Made by a program: the position numbers and the translations under genes. From Rhodobacterales bacterium (GTDB taxonomy: Bacteria; Pseudomonadota; Alphaproteobacteria; Rhizobiales; Stappiaceae): a stretch of 64,000 nt of DNA. A model generated the notes under the pieces. The model did no database searches and was not told the origin of the DNA. It was given only the letters and a program-made list of their open reading frames with translations. The stretch lies in contig VIRH01000101.1 of assembly GCA_008107755.1 (NCBI GenBank), positions 145,636 to 209,635 of the forward strand, given 5' to 3'. Of the stretch, positions 1-8,955 are shown in pieces (the stretch's first letter is position 1; every line of letters starts with the position of its first letter).

Positions 1-102
1 GCTCTGGGGCCGACGGTCTTGCGGCTTGATCTTGTCAACGACAGGTCGTCGCCTTTCTACGACCCGGAGACGCTTTGCGAGGCGCTTCTGTCCCTGGCGT
101 GA
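1..102 (+). CDS. C-terminal end of an unidentified protein (truncated by window edge)
   Basis: Frame 1 is open from the first base to a TGA at 100-102, giving a 33-residue tail ending in ALLSLA. Its composition (leucine-rich, a DRSSPFYDPETL stretch) and codon use look like genuine coding DNA of this genome, and the AT-rich regulatory region begins soon after it. Too little is visible to assign a family. It could also be a chance open frame. Confidence 0.45.
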   Translation, partial: ALGPTVLRLDLVNDRSSPFYDPETLCEALLSLA

Positions 103-266
103 ACCGGGTTCGCCGTCTGTCCTGAAGCGCGCGCAAGGCATGACGCCATGGGGTGGCACCGAAACATTTGCCGTCGAAATTGATGTGCGCATTACCAGGT
201 TTCTGAAAAGTTTTGTTGACAGGACAATGCGTTGCCGCGCTGCGAAAAAGATTTCGCTTCGTTCCG

Positions 267-298
267 AAACCGATTTTGTTGACTTCCAAAATCGGTTT
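267..298. promoter_or_regulatory. Tandem LacI-type operators around a -35-like hexamer
   Basis: A perfect 12-base inverted repeat, AAACCGATTTTG at 267-278 and CAAAATCGGTTT at 287-298, flanks TTGACTTC. Each arm also contains a CG-centred pseudo-palindrome (AAACCGATTT, AAATCGGTTT) of the kind LacI-family repressors bind; the centres are 22 bases apart, about two helical turns. The spacer holds TTGACT, a possible -35, but no good -10 follows. It lies about 96 bases before the LacI-family gene, which suggests autoregulation of the sugar operon. The rest of the stretch 103-393 shows no gene. Confidence 0.5.
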
Positions 299-393
299 TG
301 TAAGTGTTTTTATTAAGAAAAGGCAATTTCGGCGACACACCGAAAATTGACCGATAAGGATGTACGGTGCCGATTGGCACGCGGGGAGGATGC

Positions 394-1506
394 ATGTCGC
401 GGTTACGCGGTTCCGTCACGATCGACGATGTGGCTCGCCATGTCGGCGTTGCCAAGGGCACCGTTTCGCGCGTCCTCAACAACTACACGGACATTTCCGA
501 CGACACCCGCAAACGCATACTGAAAGCCGTCAATGATCTCGGCTATCAGCCTTCGGCAACCGCACGCAACCTCAAGCGCGGGCGGCAGGATACGCTCGGG
601 ATCGTCATCCCCGTCGGGCATGGCAGCGGTGCCGATCCCTTCCTTGCCGAGTTCATCGACGGCATTGCCCGGGCTCTGGACGAGCTCGGCCTCGATCTGC
701 TCGTGACCACCGCCCATTCCCGCGATCACATGATTGAGACGCACAAGCGCCTCATCGCCCGGCGCAAGGTGGACGGGTTTATCGTGACCCGGACCGAGGT
801 TGACGATCCGCGCATCGCCTATCTCAAGGAACACAATTTTCCCTTCGTCGCGCACGGTCGCACCAGTGACCCTACAGGCTATGCCTGGTTCGACATCGAC
901 AACGCGGCAGCTTTCGCTGACGGCGTGCGCCATCTCTACAGCCTCGGCCACGAGCGGATCGGTTTCGTCGGCAGCTCTCTTGATCTCAATTTCGCACTCC
1001 AGCGCCGCCAGGGATACCGAAAGGGCCTGGAAACCCTCGGTCTCGCTCATGATCCGGACCTGGAAACCCTGCAGGTCTTCAGTGAGAAGGGCGGCTTTGC
1101 CGGGGCCCGTGAACTGCTTTCGCTGGACAGGCCGCCGACCGCGCTGATCTGCGTTACGGACGCCCTGGCAATCGGCGCGGTTCAGTTCTGCCGCGAGATT
1201 GGTCTGAAGGCTGGCTCGGACGTGACGGTGATCGGGTATGACGGCCTGCCAGTCGGTGAGTATCTCGACACGCCGCTGACCACCTTTTCCCAGAGCGCTC
1301 AGGAGGCGGGGGCACGCGTTGCCCGCATGCTGATCCAGGTTCTCGACGGCAAGGATCCGACCAGCCTTCAGGCGCTGGCGCAGGCAAACCTCATCCGGCG
1401 CGCTTCCGACGGCGCGCCGTCCATGACACCGGAGGCACTTGCTGGCGTCCTCCGGGACCGGCTGAACAGCCAGCCTCTTTCAGGCAACAAAGGAGAGATA
1501 GCATGA
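394..1506 (+). CDS. LacI-family transcriptional regulator
   Basis: A DNA-binding repressor of the LacI/GalR family, probably sensing the sugar imported by the operon it heads. Residues 8-28 form the helix-turn-helix (TIDDVARHVGVAKGTVSRVL), followed by the hinge region and a periplasmic-binding-protein-like effector domain starting near LGIVIP; about 370 residues is a little longer than usual. The frame is open from a GTG at 367, but the ATG at 394 is preferred because GGGGAGGA lies just upstream and the family N-terminus begins there. Its stop overlaps the next start as ATGA, so regulator and transporter are co-transcribed. CG-centred operators upstream suggest autoregulation. Confidence 0.9.
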   Translation: MSRLRGSVTIDDVARHVGVAKGTVSRVLNNYTDISDDTRKRILKAVNDLGYQPSATARNLKRGRQDTLGIVIPVGHGSGADPFLAEFIDGIARALDELGLDLLVTTAHSRDHMIETHKRLIARRKVDGFIVTRTEVDDPRIAYLKEHNFPFVAHGRTSDPTGYAWFDIDNAAAFADGVRHLYSLGHERIGFVGSSLDLNFALQRRQGYRKGLETLGLAHDPDLETLQVFSEKGGFAGARELLSLDRPPTALICVTDALAIGAVQFCREIGLKAGSDVTVIGYDGLPVGEYLDTPLTTFSQSAQEAGARVARMLIQVLDGKDPTSLQALAQANLIRRASDGAPSMTPEALAGVLRDRLNSQPLSGNKGEIA

Positions 1507-2852
1507 TTGGGAGGAACGTATTCCTTGCCTCGACGATTGCAGGCGTAATGACGCTCGCAATGACGGCGGCACAGGCAGACACACTGCGGCTCTGGACCAC
1601 GGAAGAACAGCCCGAGCGGCTGGCGAAACAGGAAGAGATTGCAGCTGCCTTCAAGGAAAAGACCGGAATTGACGTCGACGTCATTCCCGTGACCGAATCC
1701 GAGCTTGGCACCCGTGCGACCGCAGCCTTTGCGGCCGGCGACCTTCCAGATGTCATCTATCACACCGTTCAATACACGCTTCCGTGGGCGGAGGCCGGTA
1801 TCCTGGACACCTATGCCGCGACCGAAGTCTTCGAGGAACTGGGTGCCGATACCTTCTCGCCGGGTGCCGCGGCAATGGCCTCCGTCGAAGAGGGCGTTGC
1901 CTCCGTGCCGGTTGACGGCTGGACGCAGATGGTCATTTACCGCAAGGACCTGTTCGAGGAGAACGGACTTGCCGCGCCGGACAGCTACGAGAACATTCTG
2001 GCCGCTGTCGAAAAGCTTCACAATCCGCCGGAAATGTTCGGTTTCGTCGCCGCGACGAAGATCGACGAGAACTTCATGAGCCAGGTGCTGGAACATGTGT
2101 TCCTGGCCAATGGCGTCAGCCCGGTCAACGATGACGGTTTCGCGCCACTCGACGAGAAGAAGACCATCGAGGCGCTGGAGTTCTACAAGGCCATTGCCGA
2201 GGCATCCCCTCCGGGCGACCTGTTCTGGAAGCAGTCGCGTGAACTCTATTTTGCCGGCAAGGCTGCGATGGTCATCTGGTCTCCGTTCATTCTCGATGAA
2301 CTGGCCGGACTTCGCGACAGCGCTCCGCCCACCATCAACGACGACCCGACGTCCTCCGAGCTTGCGTCCAAGACCGGCGTCGTGACGACCCTCAGCGGAC
2401 CGTCCAATCCGGACGGCGCGGCCTGGGCCGACCTGCGCTATTTCGGCATCACTAATGACGCCGACACAGACAACGCGATGGAATTCGTCAAGTTCTCCAT
2501 GGAAGACGGCTATCTCACGACCCTGTCGATTGCTCCCGAAGGCAAGTTCCCGACGCGCCGGGGTAACGCCGACAATCCGACCGAGTTTGTTGACGGCTGG
2601 GCAAAGCTGCCGGTCGGCGTCGACCGCAAGGCTGCACTGACGGACCTCTATGACGCAGAAACGATCGAAACCATCGTTTCCGGTCTCGACAGCGCCAGCC
2701 GCTGGGGCGTCAAGGAAGGTCAGCTTTCGCTAGCGTCGAAGATGATCAACAGCCAGGTCATCAACCGCCTTGTTCGAGAATATATCGACGGCGAGCGCGA
2801 TGCCGCGGCAACGGTCAAGCAGCTCAACGAGGAACTGGCGAAGATCCAGTAA
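1503..2852 (+). CDS. Sugar ABC transporter, family-1 extracellular substrate-binding protein
   Basis: Periplasmic binding protein of the MalE-like family 1, delivering a carbohydrate to the two permeases downstream. Residues 1-25 are a Sec signal peptide ending AAQA before DTLRLWTT. The 449-residue length and the early motif of an alpha/beta lobe followed by KEKTGIDVDVIPV fit the family. It overlaps the LacI-type regulator by four bases. The neighbouring MGH1-like glycosidase suggests a small glycoside such as a glucosyl- or mannosyl-glycerate-type solute, but nothing in the sequence fixes the ligand. Two strong hairpins separate it from the first permease gene. Confidence 0.88.
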   Translation: MIGRNVFLASTIAGVMTLAMTAAQADTLRLWTTEEQPERLAKQEEIAAAFKEKTGIDVDVIPVTESELGTRATAAFAAGDLPDVIYHTVQYTLPWAEAGILDTYAATEVFEELGADTFSPGAAAMASVEEGVASVPVDGWTQMVIYRKDLFEENGLAAPDSYENILAAVEKLHNPPEMFGFVAATKIDENFMSQVLEHVFLANGVSPVNDDGFAPLDEKKTIEALEFYKAIAEASPPGDLFWKQSRELYFAGKAAMVIWSPFILDELAGLRDSAPPTINDDPTSSELASKTGVVTTLSGPSNPDGAAWADLRYFGITNDADTDNAMEFVKFSMEDGYLTTLSIAPEGKFPTRRGNADNPTEFVDGWAKLPVGVDRKAALTDLYDAETIETIVSGLDSASRWGVKEGQLSLASKMINSQVINRLVREYIDGERDAAATVKQLNEELAKIQ

Positions 2853-2903
2853 TCCGGCAGTCCCACCGGCTGTCGGCGGGACCTTAGCTCCCAAGGCCGG
2901 GTG

Positions 2904-2971
2904 CGGCATCCCTTTTCGCAAGCGGATGCCGGACCACCGCCTGACCTCTCCCGCGGCCTCGGCCGCGGGAG
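2904..2971 (+). other. Two intercistronic stem-loops between binding-protein and permease genes
   Basis: CGGCATCC (2904-2911) pairs with GGATGCCG (2924-2931), and CTCCCGCGGCC (2948-2958) pairs with GGCCGCGGGAG (2961-2971). Neither is followed by a U tract, so they look like RNA-stabilising or partial-termination hairpins that let the binding protein be made in excess, as in malE-malF of enterics. The whole 183-base gap has no other gene. Confidence 0.6.
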
Positions 2972-3035
2972 ATCGGGGAGGGCCGACCCTTCCCGTCCAA
3001 TTCACGCCCAACCTGCAGCAGAACAGAGCAGAACA

Positions 3036-4340
3036 ATGAGCGCCGAAGCGAAGAACCCGGTTTCGTCAGGACCACCGAAAGGGATTGGTCCCATGCAGCG
3101 CCGCGAGATGTGGCTTGCCTACATGATGCTGGCGCCGACTTTCGCGATCATCCTGATGATCGTTGCCGGGCCGCTGCTCGCCAATTTCTGGATCAGCTTC
3201 AAGCCAGTGCAACTGGCGGACCTGCGCCCGCCTGCCGTGCTCATGAACGAGCGCATGCGGGGTAATCCGGAAGCCGCCGGCGATGCTGCGACGCTCGAAT
3301 ACCGCATGCGAAACTCCTCGCAGGACGAGGAAATCCGCGATGTCGTGGTTTTGGACGAGATTCCTGAGGGCTTTACCGTCACCGAATTGCCGGAAGGCTG
3401 TGCGGTGGAGGGGATGCAGCTGACCTGTTCCCTTGGCACGGTCGAGCCGCGCTGGCGCGATCGCCTGAGCATCGAAGGCACGGTTTCCGCCGCCTATCTT
3501 GAAGCCGATCGTCCCGAACGCGATAGCGAACCCGTCGTTTCCGGGGATGCCAACAACATCCTGACCAACTTCGATTTCACGCTTGAGAACTTCCAGCGGA
3601 TCTTTGACGCGGACGAGTTCTGGTCCGTGCTCCGGGTGACCTTCTACTACACGATCTTCGGGACGGGCGGCGCGCTTGTGCTCGGGCTGTTTGCGGCCCA
3701 GCTTCTGAACACGTCCTTCAAGGGGCGCGGCTTCCTGCGCGGCCTGTTCCTGTTTCCCTATGTGTCACCTGTCATCGCGGTCGCCTTCACCTGGCTCGTG
3801 CTGTTTGATCCCTTCTCGGGAACGGTCAATGCGCTGCTGACGAAGATGGGCGTCGTCGCGGACCCGGTGAATTTCTTCGGCCAGCGCGCGATCGAGTTTT
3901 CCGTCTTCGGCATGTCGTTCGAATTTCCGCTGGCATTGACGACGGTGATCGCCTTCGAAGCCTGGCGCTACTTCCCTCTGTCGTTCCTGTTCATCCTGGC
4001 GCGCATGCAGTCGATCAATTCCGACATGTACGAGGCTGCCGAAATGGACGGCGCGACGCCGCTGCAGCAGTTCTGGTACCTGTCGCTCCCGCAGCTCATG
4101 GGCATCCTGTCGGTCCTGTTCCTGCTGCGGTTCATCTGGACGTTCAACAAGTTCGACGACATCTTCCTTCTGACCGGCGGCAATGCCGGAACCCGGACGC
4201 TGACGGTCGACGTCTATGAGCAGGGGTTCGCGCTCTCCAATCTTGGTGCGGGCGCGGCCGTCGCCGTCGTGGTCTTCGTCGTGCTGGTCACCTTTGCGAC
4301 CCTCTTCATCAAATTCACTCCCAAGGAGGAAGGCCTATGA
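3036..4340 (+). CDS. Sugar ABC transporter permease, MalF-type, with DUF11-like periplasmic insertion
   Basis: Inner-membrane subunit of the sugar importer. Transmembrane helix 1 is at about residues 27-52; the remaining helices begin near the FWSVLRVTFYYTIFG stretch, and the EAA coupling loop reads EAAEMDGATPLQQFW. Between helices 1 and 2 lies a roughly 115-residue extracytoplasmic insertion (about 60-175) resembling one DUF11 beta-sandwich repeat: a strand ending MRNSSQDEEI, then VVVLDEIPEGF, then two cysteines (C122, C131) in a GCAVEGMQLTC pattern. MalF also has a large P2 loop there, but of another fold. The ATG at 3036 is chosen over an upstream in-frame GTG at 2901 because the latter lies in the hairpin region. 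It overlaps the next gene by ATGA. Confidence 0.87.
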   Translation: MSAEAKNPVSSGPPKGIGPMQRREMWLAYMMLAPTFAIILMIVAGPLLANFWISFKPVQLADLRPPAVLMNERMRGNPEAAGDAATLEYRMRNSSQDEEIRDVVVLDEIPEGFTVTELPEGCAVEGMQLTCSLGTVEPRWRDRLSIEGTVSAAYLEADRPERDSEPVVSGDANNILTNFDFTLENFQRIFDADEFWSVLRVTFYYTIFGTGGALVLGLFAAQLLNTSFKGRGFLRGLFLFPYVSPVIAVAFTWLVLFDPFSGTVNALLTKMGVVADPVNFFGQRAIEFSVFGMSFEFPLALTTVIAFEAWRYFPLSFLFILARMQSINSDMYEAAEMDGATPLQQFWYLSLPQLMGILSVLFLLRFIWTFNKFDDIFLLTGGNAGTRTLTVDVYEQGFALSNLGAGAAVAVVVFVVLVTFATLFIKFTPKEEGL

Positions 4341-5569
4341 GACCCGGAAGCGTTCTGCTTGCCGCGATCACCGGTTTCATCTGGGGTGCCGTCACCATTC
4401 TCGTGGTCGGGATCACGCTGACACTGGTGACGGGAGAGGTCACCGTGCCGCAGGCGACAGCCGCAGGAATTGCCGGCCTTGTCGGTGCGCTGGTCTATGT
4501 CTGGCGTCAGTCTGCATCGGACAACGGCGGTGTTCCTGCCTGGGCGATGACGGCGGTGGCTGTCTTCGTGGTTCTTCTGGCGACCACCTTCGCAGCCCCC
4601 TTCGGCTTGCCGCTGGGCGTCGTCCCCGTTTGGCAGGGGCTTGCACTGGCCGTGGTTGTCGCGAGTGTAACGGCAGCCATTCATCTGTCACTGAACGGCG
4701 CGCGGCTCGGTGCGATGACCCGCTACGAGCGCGAGGTCGTCTACATCCGTGTCGCCAAGGGGATCGGCTTCATCGTCTTCACGATCATCGTGGCTCTGCC
4801 GTTCTACGTAATGGTGATGACGTCTCTGAAGAGCCAGCAGGAGCTGCTTGCCAATCCGCTGGATCTCTCCATTGATTTCTCGCAAGGGATCTCGGGGCTG
4901 TTGCGGTCCTATGTGGAGCTGTTCACCCAGTTCAATTTCGGACGGTATCTCCTGGTTTCCACCTTCGTTTCGGTGGGAACCGTGGTGCTGACGCTGCTGT
5001 TCTCGGTGCCCGGCGCCTATGCGGTTTCGCGGCTGAAATTTCCCGGCCAGGCGTTTCTTGCCCGCTCGGTGCTGCTCATCTACATGGTGCCGGCCATCGT
5101 GCTGGTGATCCCGCTTTATGCCGTCTTCTCCCAACTCGGCCTTCGCAACTCGCTGACCGGCCTTCTGATCGTTTATCCGGCGACGACGATCCCGGTCGCG
5201 CTCTACATGCTGCAGGGCTATTTCCGCGGTCTGCCGTCGGAGCTGGAGGAAGCCGGTCTCATGGACGGGCTGTCGCGGCTCGGCGTGATCCTGAAGATCA
5301 CATTGCCGCTGTCCCTTCCTGCCCTTGCCTCCGTATCGCTCTACGTCTTCATGATCGCCTGGAACGAATTCCTGTTCGCGTTCATGTTCCTGGATGATCC
5401 GGCGATCTTCACCCTTTCGCGTGGCGTGGTGTCCCTCAATTCCTCCGAGGTCCCGCGTCAGCACCTGATGGCGGGCGCGGTGATTGCCACCGTGCCCGTC
5501 CTTTTCATCTTCCTTTGGTTCGAGCGTTTCCTTGTCCAGGGCCTGACGGCCGGCAGCGTCAAGGGATAG
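4337..5569 (+). CDS. Sugar ABC transporter permease, MalG-type, with extra N-terminal membrane domain
   Basis: Second membrane subunit of the importer. From about residue 135 it is a normal MalG-type permease (VAKGIGFIVFTIIVALPFYV, EAA loop EEAGLMDGLSRLG). The first ~115 residues are unusual: four hydrophobic segments (LLAAITGFIWGAVTILVVG, a second near residues 45-58, AWAMTAVAVFVVLLAT and a fourth near residues 96-112) precede the standard six-helix core, so the protein is about 410 residues rather than the usual ~280. The extension may pack against the partner's periplasmic insertion; that is inference. Start overlaps the preceding stop. Confidence 0.86.
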   Translation: MRPGSVLLAAITGFIWGAVTILVVGITLTLVTGEVTVPQATAAGIAGLVGALVYVWRQSASDNGGVPAWAMTAVAVFVVLLATTFAAPFGLPLGVVPVWQGLALAVVVASVTAAIHLSLNGARLGAMTRYEREVVYIRVAKGIGFIVFTIIVALPFYVMVMTSLKSQQELLANPLDLSIDFSQGISGLLRSYVELFTQFNFGRYLLVSTFVSVGTVVLTLLFSVPGAYAVSRLKFPGQAFLARSVLLIYMVPAIVLVIPLYAVFSQLGLRNSLTGLLIVYPATTIPVALYMLQGYFRGLPSELEEAGLMDGLSRLGVILKITLPLSLPALASVSLYVFMIAWNEFLFAFMFLDDPAIFTLSRGVVSLNSSEVPRQHLMAGAVIATVPVLFIFLWFERFLVQGLTAGSVKG

Positions 5570-5614
5570 CCAGCAGTTCAAGAGGGCCGCGGAGACGGCC
5601 CGCGGGAGACATCT

Positions 5615-6904
5615 GTGTCAGACATGAATCTAGATAAAACGGCGCAGTCGATTCTGGTCGAGAACGACCAGGGCGGCTACACCATCCCAACCAAGGGCCT
5701 TTACCCCTACCAGTGGAACTGGGATTCGGTCTTCGTTGCGCTGGGATTTGCCACATTCGATCAGGACCGTGCCTGGCGCGAGATCGAGATGCTGTTCGAG
5801 GGGCAGTGGCGCGACGGAATGGTGCCGCATATCCTGTTCCGCAAGGATGATCCGAGCTATTTCCCCGGTCCCAAGGTCTGGGGCACGGACGGCGGGCCGA
5901 TCCCGAGTTCCGGTCACTCCCAGCCGCCTGTTGCAGCGACAGTGGTCAGGGATCTGGTCGAAGGAGACCGATCCGGAAAGGCGCTTGAGCGGGCGAGGGC
6001 CCTTCTGCCGAAGCTGATGGCCTGGCACCGCTGGTACCTTGCCTATCGCGATCCGCAGGACCTTGGCGTTCTTGCCGTCATGCATCCGTGGGAATCCGGC
6101 CGAGACAACCTGCCGGATTGGGACGAGGCGCTTCGCGCAGTCGAGATCCGCGACGTCGAACCCTACGTGCGCAAGGACACCTCCCATGTCGATCCGTCCA
6201 TGCGTCCTCACAAGGACGACTACGACCGTTACCTCAGCATCGTTGCGGCGGGGCGCAAGGCCGGCTGGGATCCGGAGAAGGTCGCGGCGACCTGTCCGTT
6301 CTTCGTTGCCGACCCGGGCGTGACATTCATTTTCCTGCGGGCGAACCGCGATCTTCTGAAGGTCGCCGAGGCGCTTGGCGCCGATGCCGAGGCGAAGGAG
6401 ATCCGGGGCTGGATCCAGAAGATGGAAAAGGGGGCGACGACGCTCTGGAACGAAGACCTGAAGGCGCATGTGGCCCGCGACCTGAGGTCAGGCAAGCTGA
6501 CCGACGGGATCTCCAGTGCCTCCTTCCTGGCGCTTTACGCGGGTCTGACCGACGAACCTGTCCTCTCCTCGCTGCAGGGACATTTCGACCGGATCGCATC
6601 GAAAGTCCGCTATCTCATGCCGTCCTATGATCCCGACCACCGCAGCTACGAGCCTCTGCGCTACTGGCGCGGACCGGTCTGGGCAATGATCAACTACATG
6701 ATCGCCAGAGGCTTCGCGGATGCCGGTGATGCGAGCCGGGCCGAGCGCATGCGCGCCGACACCGAGGCTCTGATCGAAACCGGCGGTTTTGCCGAATATT
6801 TCAGCCCGGAAAGCGGAACCGGTGCGGGCGGTGGGGCCTTCTCGTGGACCGCCGCAATCTGGCTCACCTGGGCTTCGCCCTCTCGCGCAGATCAGGCAGC
6901 ATAA
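5615..6904 (+). CDS. MGH1-like glycoside hydrolase ((alpha/alpha)6 barrel)
   Basis: Probable cytoplasmic glycosidase that cleaves the sugar brought in by the surrounding ABC transporter. The sequence has no signal peptide and shows GH63/GH37-type (alpha/alpha)6-barrel features: YPYQWNWDSVF near the N-terminus, GQWRDGMVPHILF, SGHSQPPV, MHPWESGRDNLPDWDEAL and, near the end, YWRGPVWAMINYM. Members of the MGH1-like group hydrolyse mannosyl- or glucosyl-glycerate; which glycoside is used here is unknown. The GTG at 5615 is chosen because GGGAG lies six bases before it; an ATG at 5624 is an alternative. The gene sits between permease and ATPase genes in one operon. Confidence 0.82.
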   Translation: MSDMNLDKTAQSILVENDQGGYTIPTKGLYPYQWNWDSVFVALGFATFDQDRAWREIEMLFEGQWRDGMVPHILFRKDDPSYFPGPKVWGTDGGPIPSSGHSQPPVAATVVRDLVEGDRSGKALERARALLPKLMAWHRWYLAYRDPQDLGVLAVMHPWESGRDNLPDWDEALRAVEIRDVEPYVRKDTSHVDPSMRPHKDDYDRYLSIVAAGRKAGWDPEKVAATCPFFVADPGVTFIFLRANRDLLKVAEALGADAEAKEIRGWIQKMEKGATTLWNEDLKAHVARDLRSGKLTDGISSASFLALYAGLTDEPVLSSLQGHFDRIASKVRYLMPSYDPDHRSYEPLRYWRGPVWAMINYMIARGFADAGDASRAERMRADTEALIETGGFAEYFSPESGTGAGGGAFSWTAAIWLTWASPSRADQAA

Positions 6905-6922
6905 CCCTCGGGGAGAAACGAC

Positions 6923-7981
<1,059 letters not shown>

Positions 7982-8026
7982 CCGCCTCCTGCTGACCTGC
8001 TGACCACGCTCGGCCAGGACGACGTT

Positions 8027-8048
8027 CCGCGGTATCTTCTTACCGCGG
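8027..8048. terminator. Candidate bidirectional terminator hairpin between convergent genes
   Basis: CCGCGGTA and TACCGCGG form a perfect 8-bp stem around TCTTCT. It lies in the short gap between the ATPase gene (plus) and the transglutaminase gene (minus), overlapping the latter's stop. There is no long U tract, so it may only protect 3' ends. Confidence 0.4.
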
Positions 8049-8915
8049 GATGACATCCACCTTGTGGTCGGTCGTCTGCGGGCCGGCGGTGCGCAGCACT
8101 CCCTTCACCGGCGCGACGTCGCCATAGTCCCGGCCTCTTGCCACAACGATGTGATCCTGACCGACGCGCACTGCGTTGGTCGGGTCGTATTCGATCCAGC
8201 CGACGTCGATGCCGCACCAGGCGCGCACCCAGGCGTGCATGGCGTCAGCGCCTTCGAGGCGCGGCTGGCCCTCGGGCGGGATCGTGCGCAGGAAGCCGGA
8301 GACATAACCGGCCGGAATGCCGACACTTCTCAGGCAGGCAATCATGATGTGGGAGAAATCCTGACAGACACCGTGCCGTCGCTCGAAGGCCTCGAGCACG
8401 GGCGTGTCGACGGTGGTCGCGTCCGCATCAAAAGACATGTCCGCGTTGAGGGCCTTGCCGATCGTCTCGACGGCAGTCAGCGCGCTCATGGTCGGATGGA
8501 TCCATTCCTCGGCATAGACCGCGAAGGCGGGATCAAGCGTCAGGCGCGGCGAGGCTGCCAGGAAGTGCACCGGCTCGTCCGGCCTCAGCGACTGGATGCT
8601 GGACAGTTCCCGCGCCATGCCGGAAAGCGACGGGGAGACATCGAACGCTTCGGGCACTGCGGTCCGGTCGATGCGCGCGTTGAGCCTGAAGCTCAGTTCG
8701 CTATGGCTTTTCCGGTAGGCGACGTCCGTGACTGCATTTCTGAAGAAATCGCTGCGATCGAGCCGTTCGGAGGGGCCAGGGACAAGGTGAACCTGACCGT
8801 GAATGAGCCTTTGCTCGCCGACAATGGTCGCCGGCATCAGACGCAGGGCATGGCGGCCGGCATTGGCCGGGCTCGCGTATTCGTAAGTGATCTCCAGCGC
8901 GACGTCATACAGCAA
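8040..8915 (-). CDS. Transglutaminase-like cysteine-protease-fold protein
   Basis: Protein of 291 residues with the bacterial transglutaminase N-terminal beta domain (1-80) followed by a transglutaminase core. The catalytic triad is visible: C184 in HGVCQDFSH, H227 in DAMHAWV and D244 in IEYDPTN. No signal peptide is evident, so it is probably cytoplasmic. It ends a minus-strand set with the ATP-grasp/alpha-E protein and a transglutaminase-DUF2126 protein. This domain set recurs in many bacteria and has been proposed to make and trim an isopeptide-type peptide modification, but the substrate is not established. Stand-alone relatives are annotated as protease or transglutaminase without proof. 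Confidence 0.85.
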   Translation of the reverse strand: MLYDVALEITYEYASPANAGRHALRLMPATIVGEQRLIHGQVHLVPGPSERLDRSDFFRNAVTDVAYRKSHSELSFRLNARIDRTAVPEAFDVSPSLSGMARELSSIQSLRPDEPVHFLAASPRLTLDPAFAVYAEEWIHPTMSALTAVETIGKALNADMSFDADATTVDTPVLEAFERRHGVCQDFSHIMIACLRSVGIPAGYVSGFLRTIPPEGQPRLEGADAMHAWVRAWCGIDVGWIEYDPTNAVRVGQDHIVVARGRDYGDVAPVKGVLRTAGPQTTDHKVDVIPR

Positions 8916-8955
8916 GGGTCGTCACTCCGGACGGTTCGAGGGTGGGCACAAGGCG

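Noticed and set aside
26..340. Short overlapping frames on both strands at the left edge
   Set aside because: They cover the AT-rich regulatory region with the LacI-type operators, lack ribosome-binding sites and do not resemble proteins.
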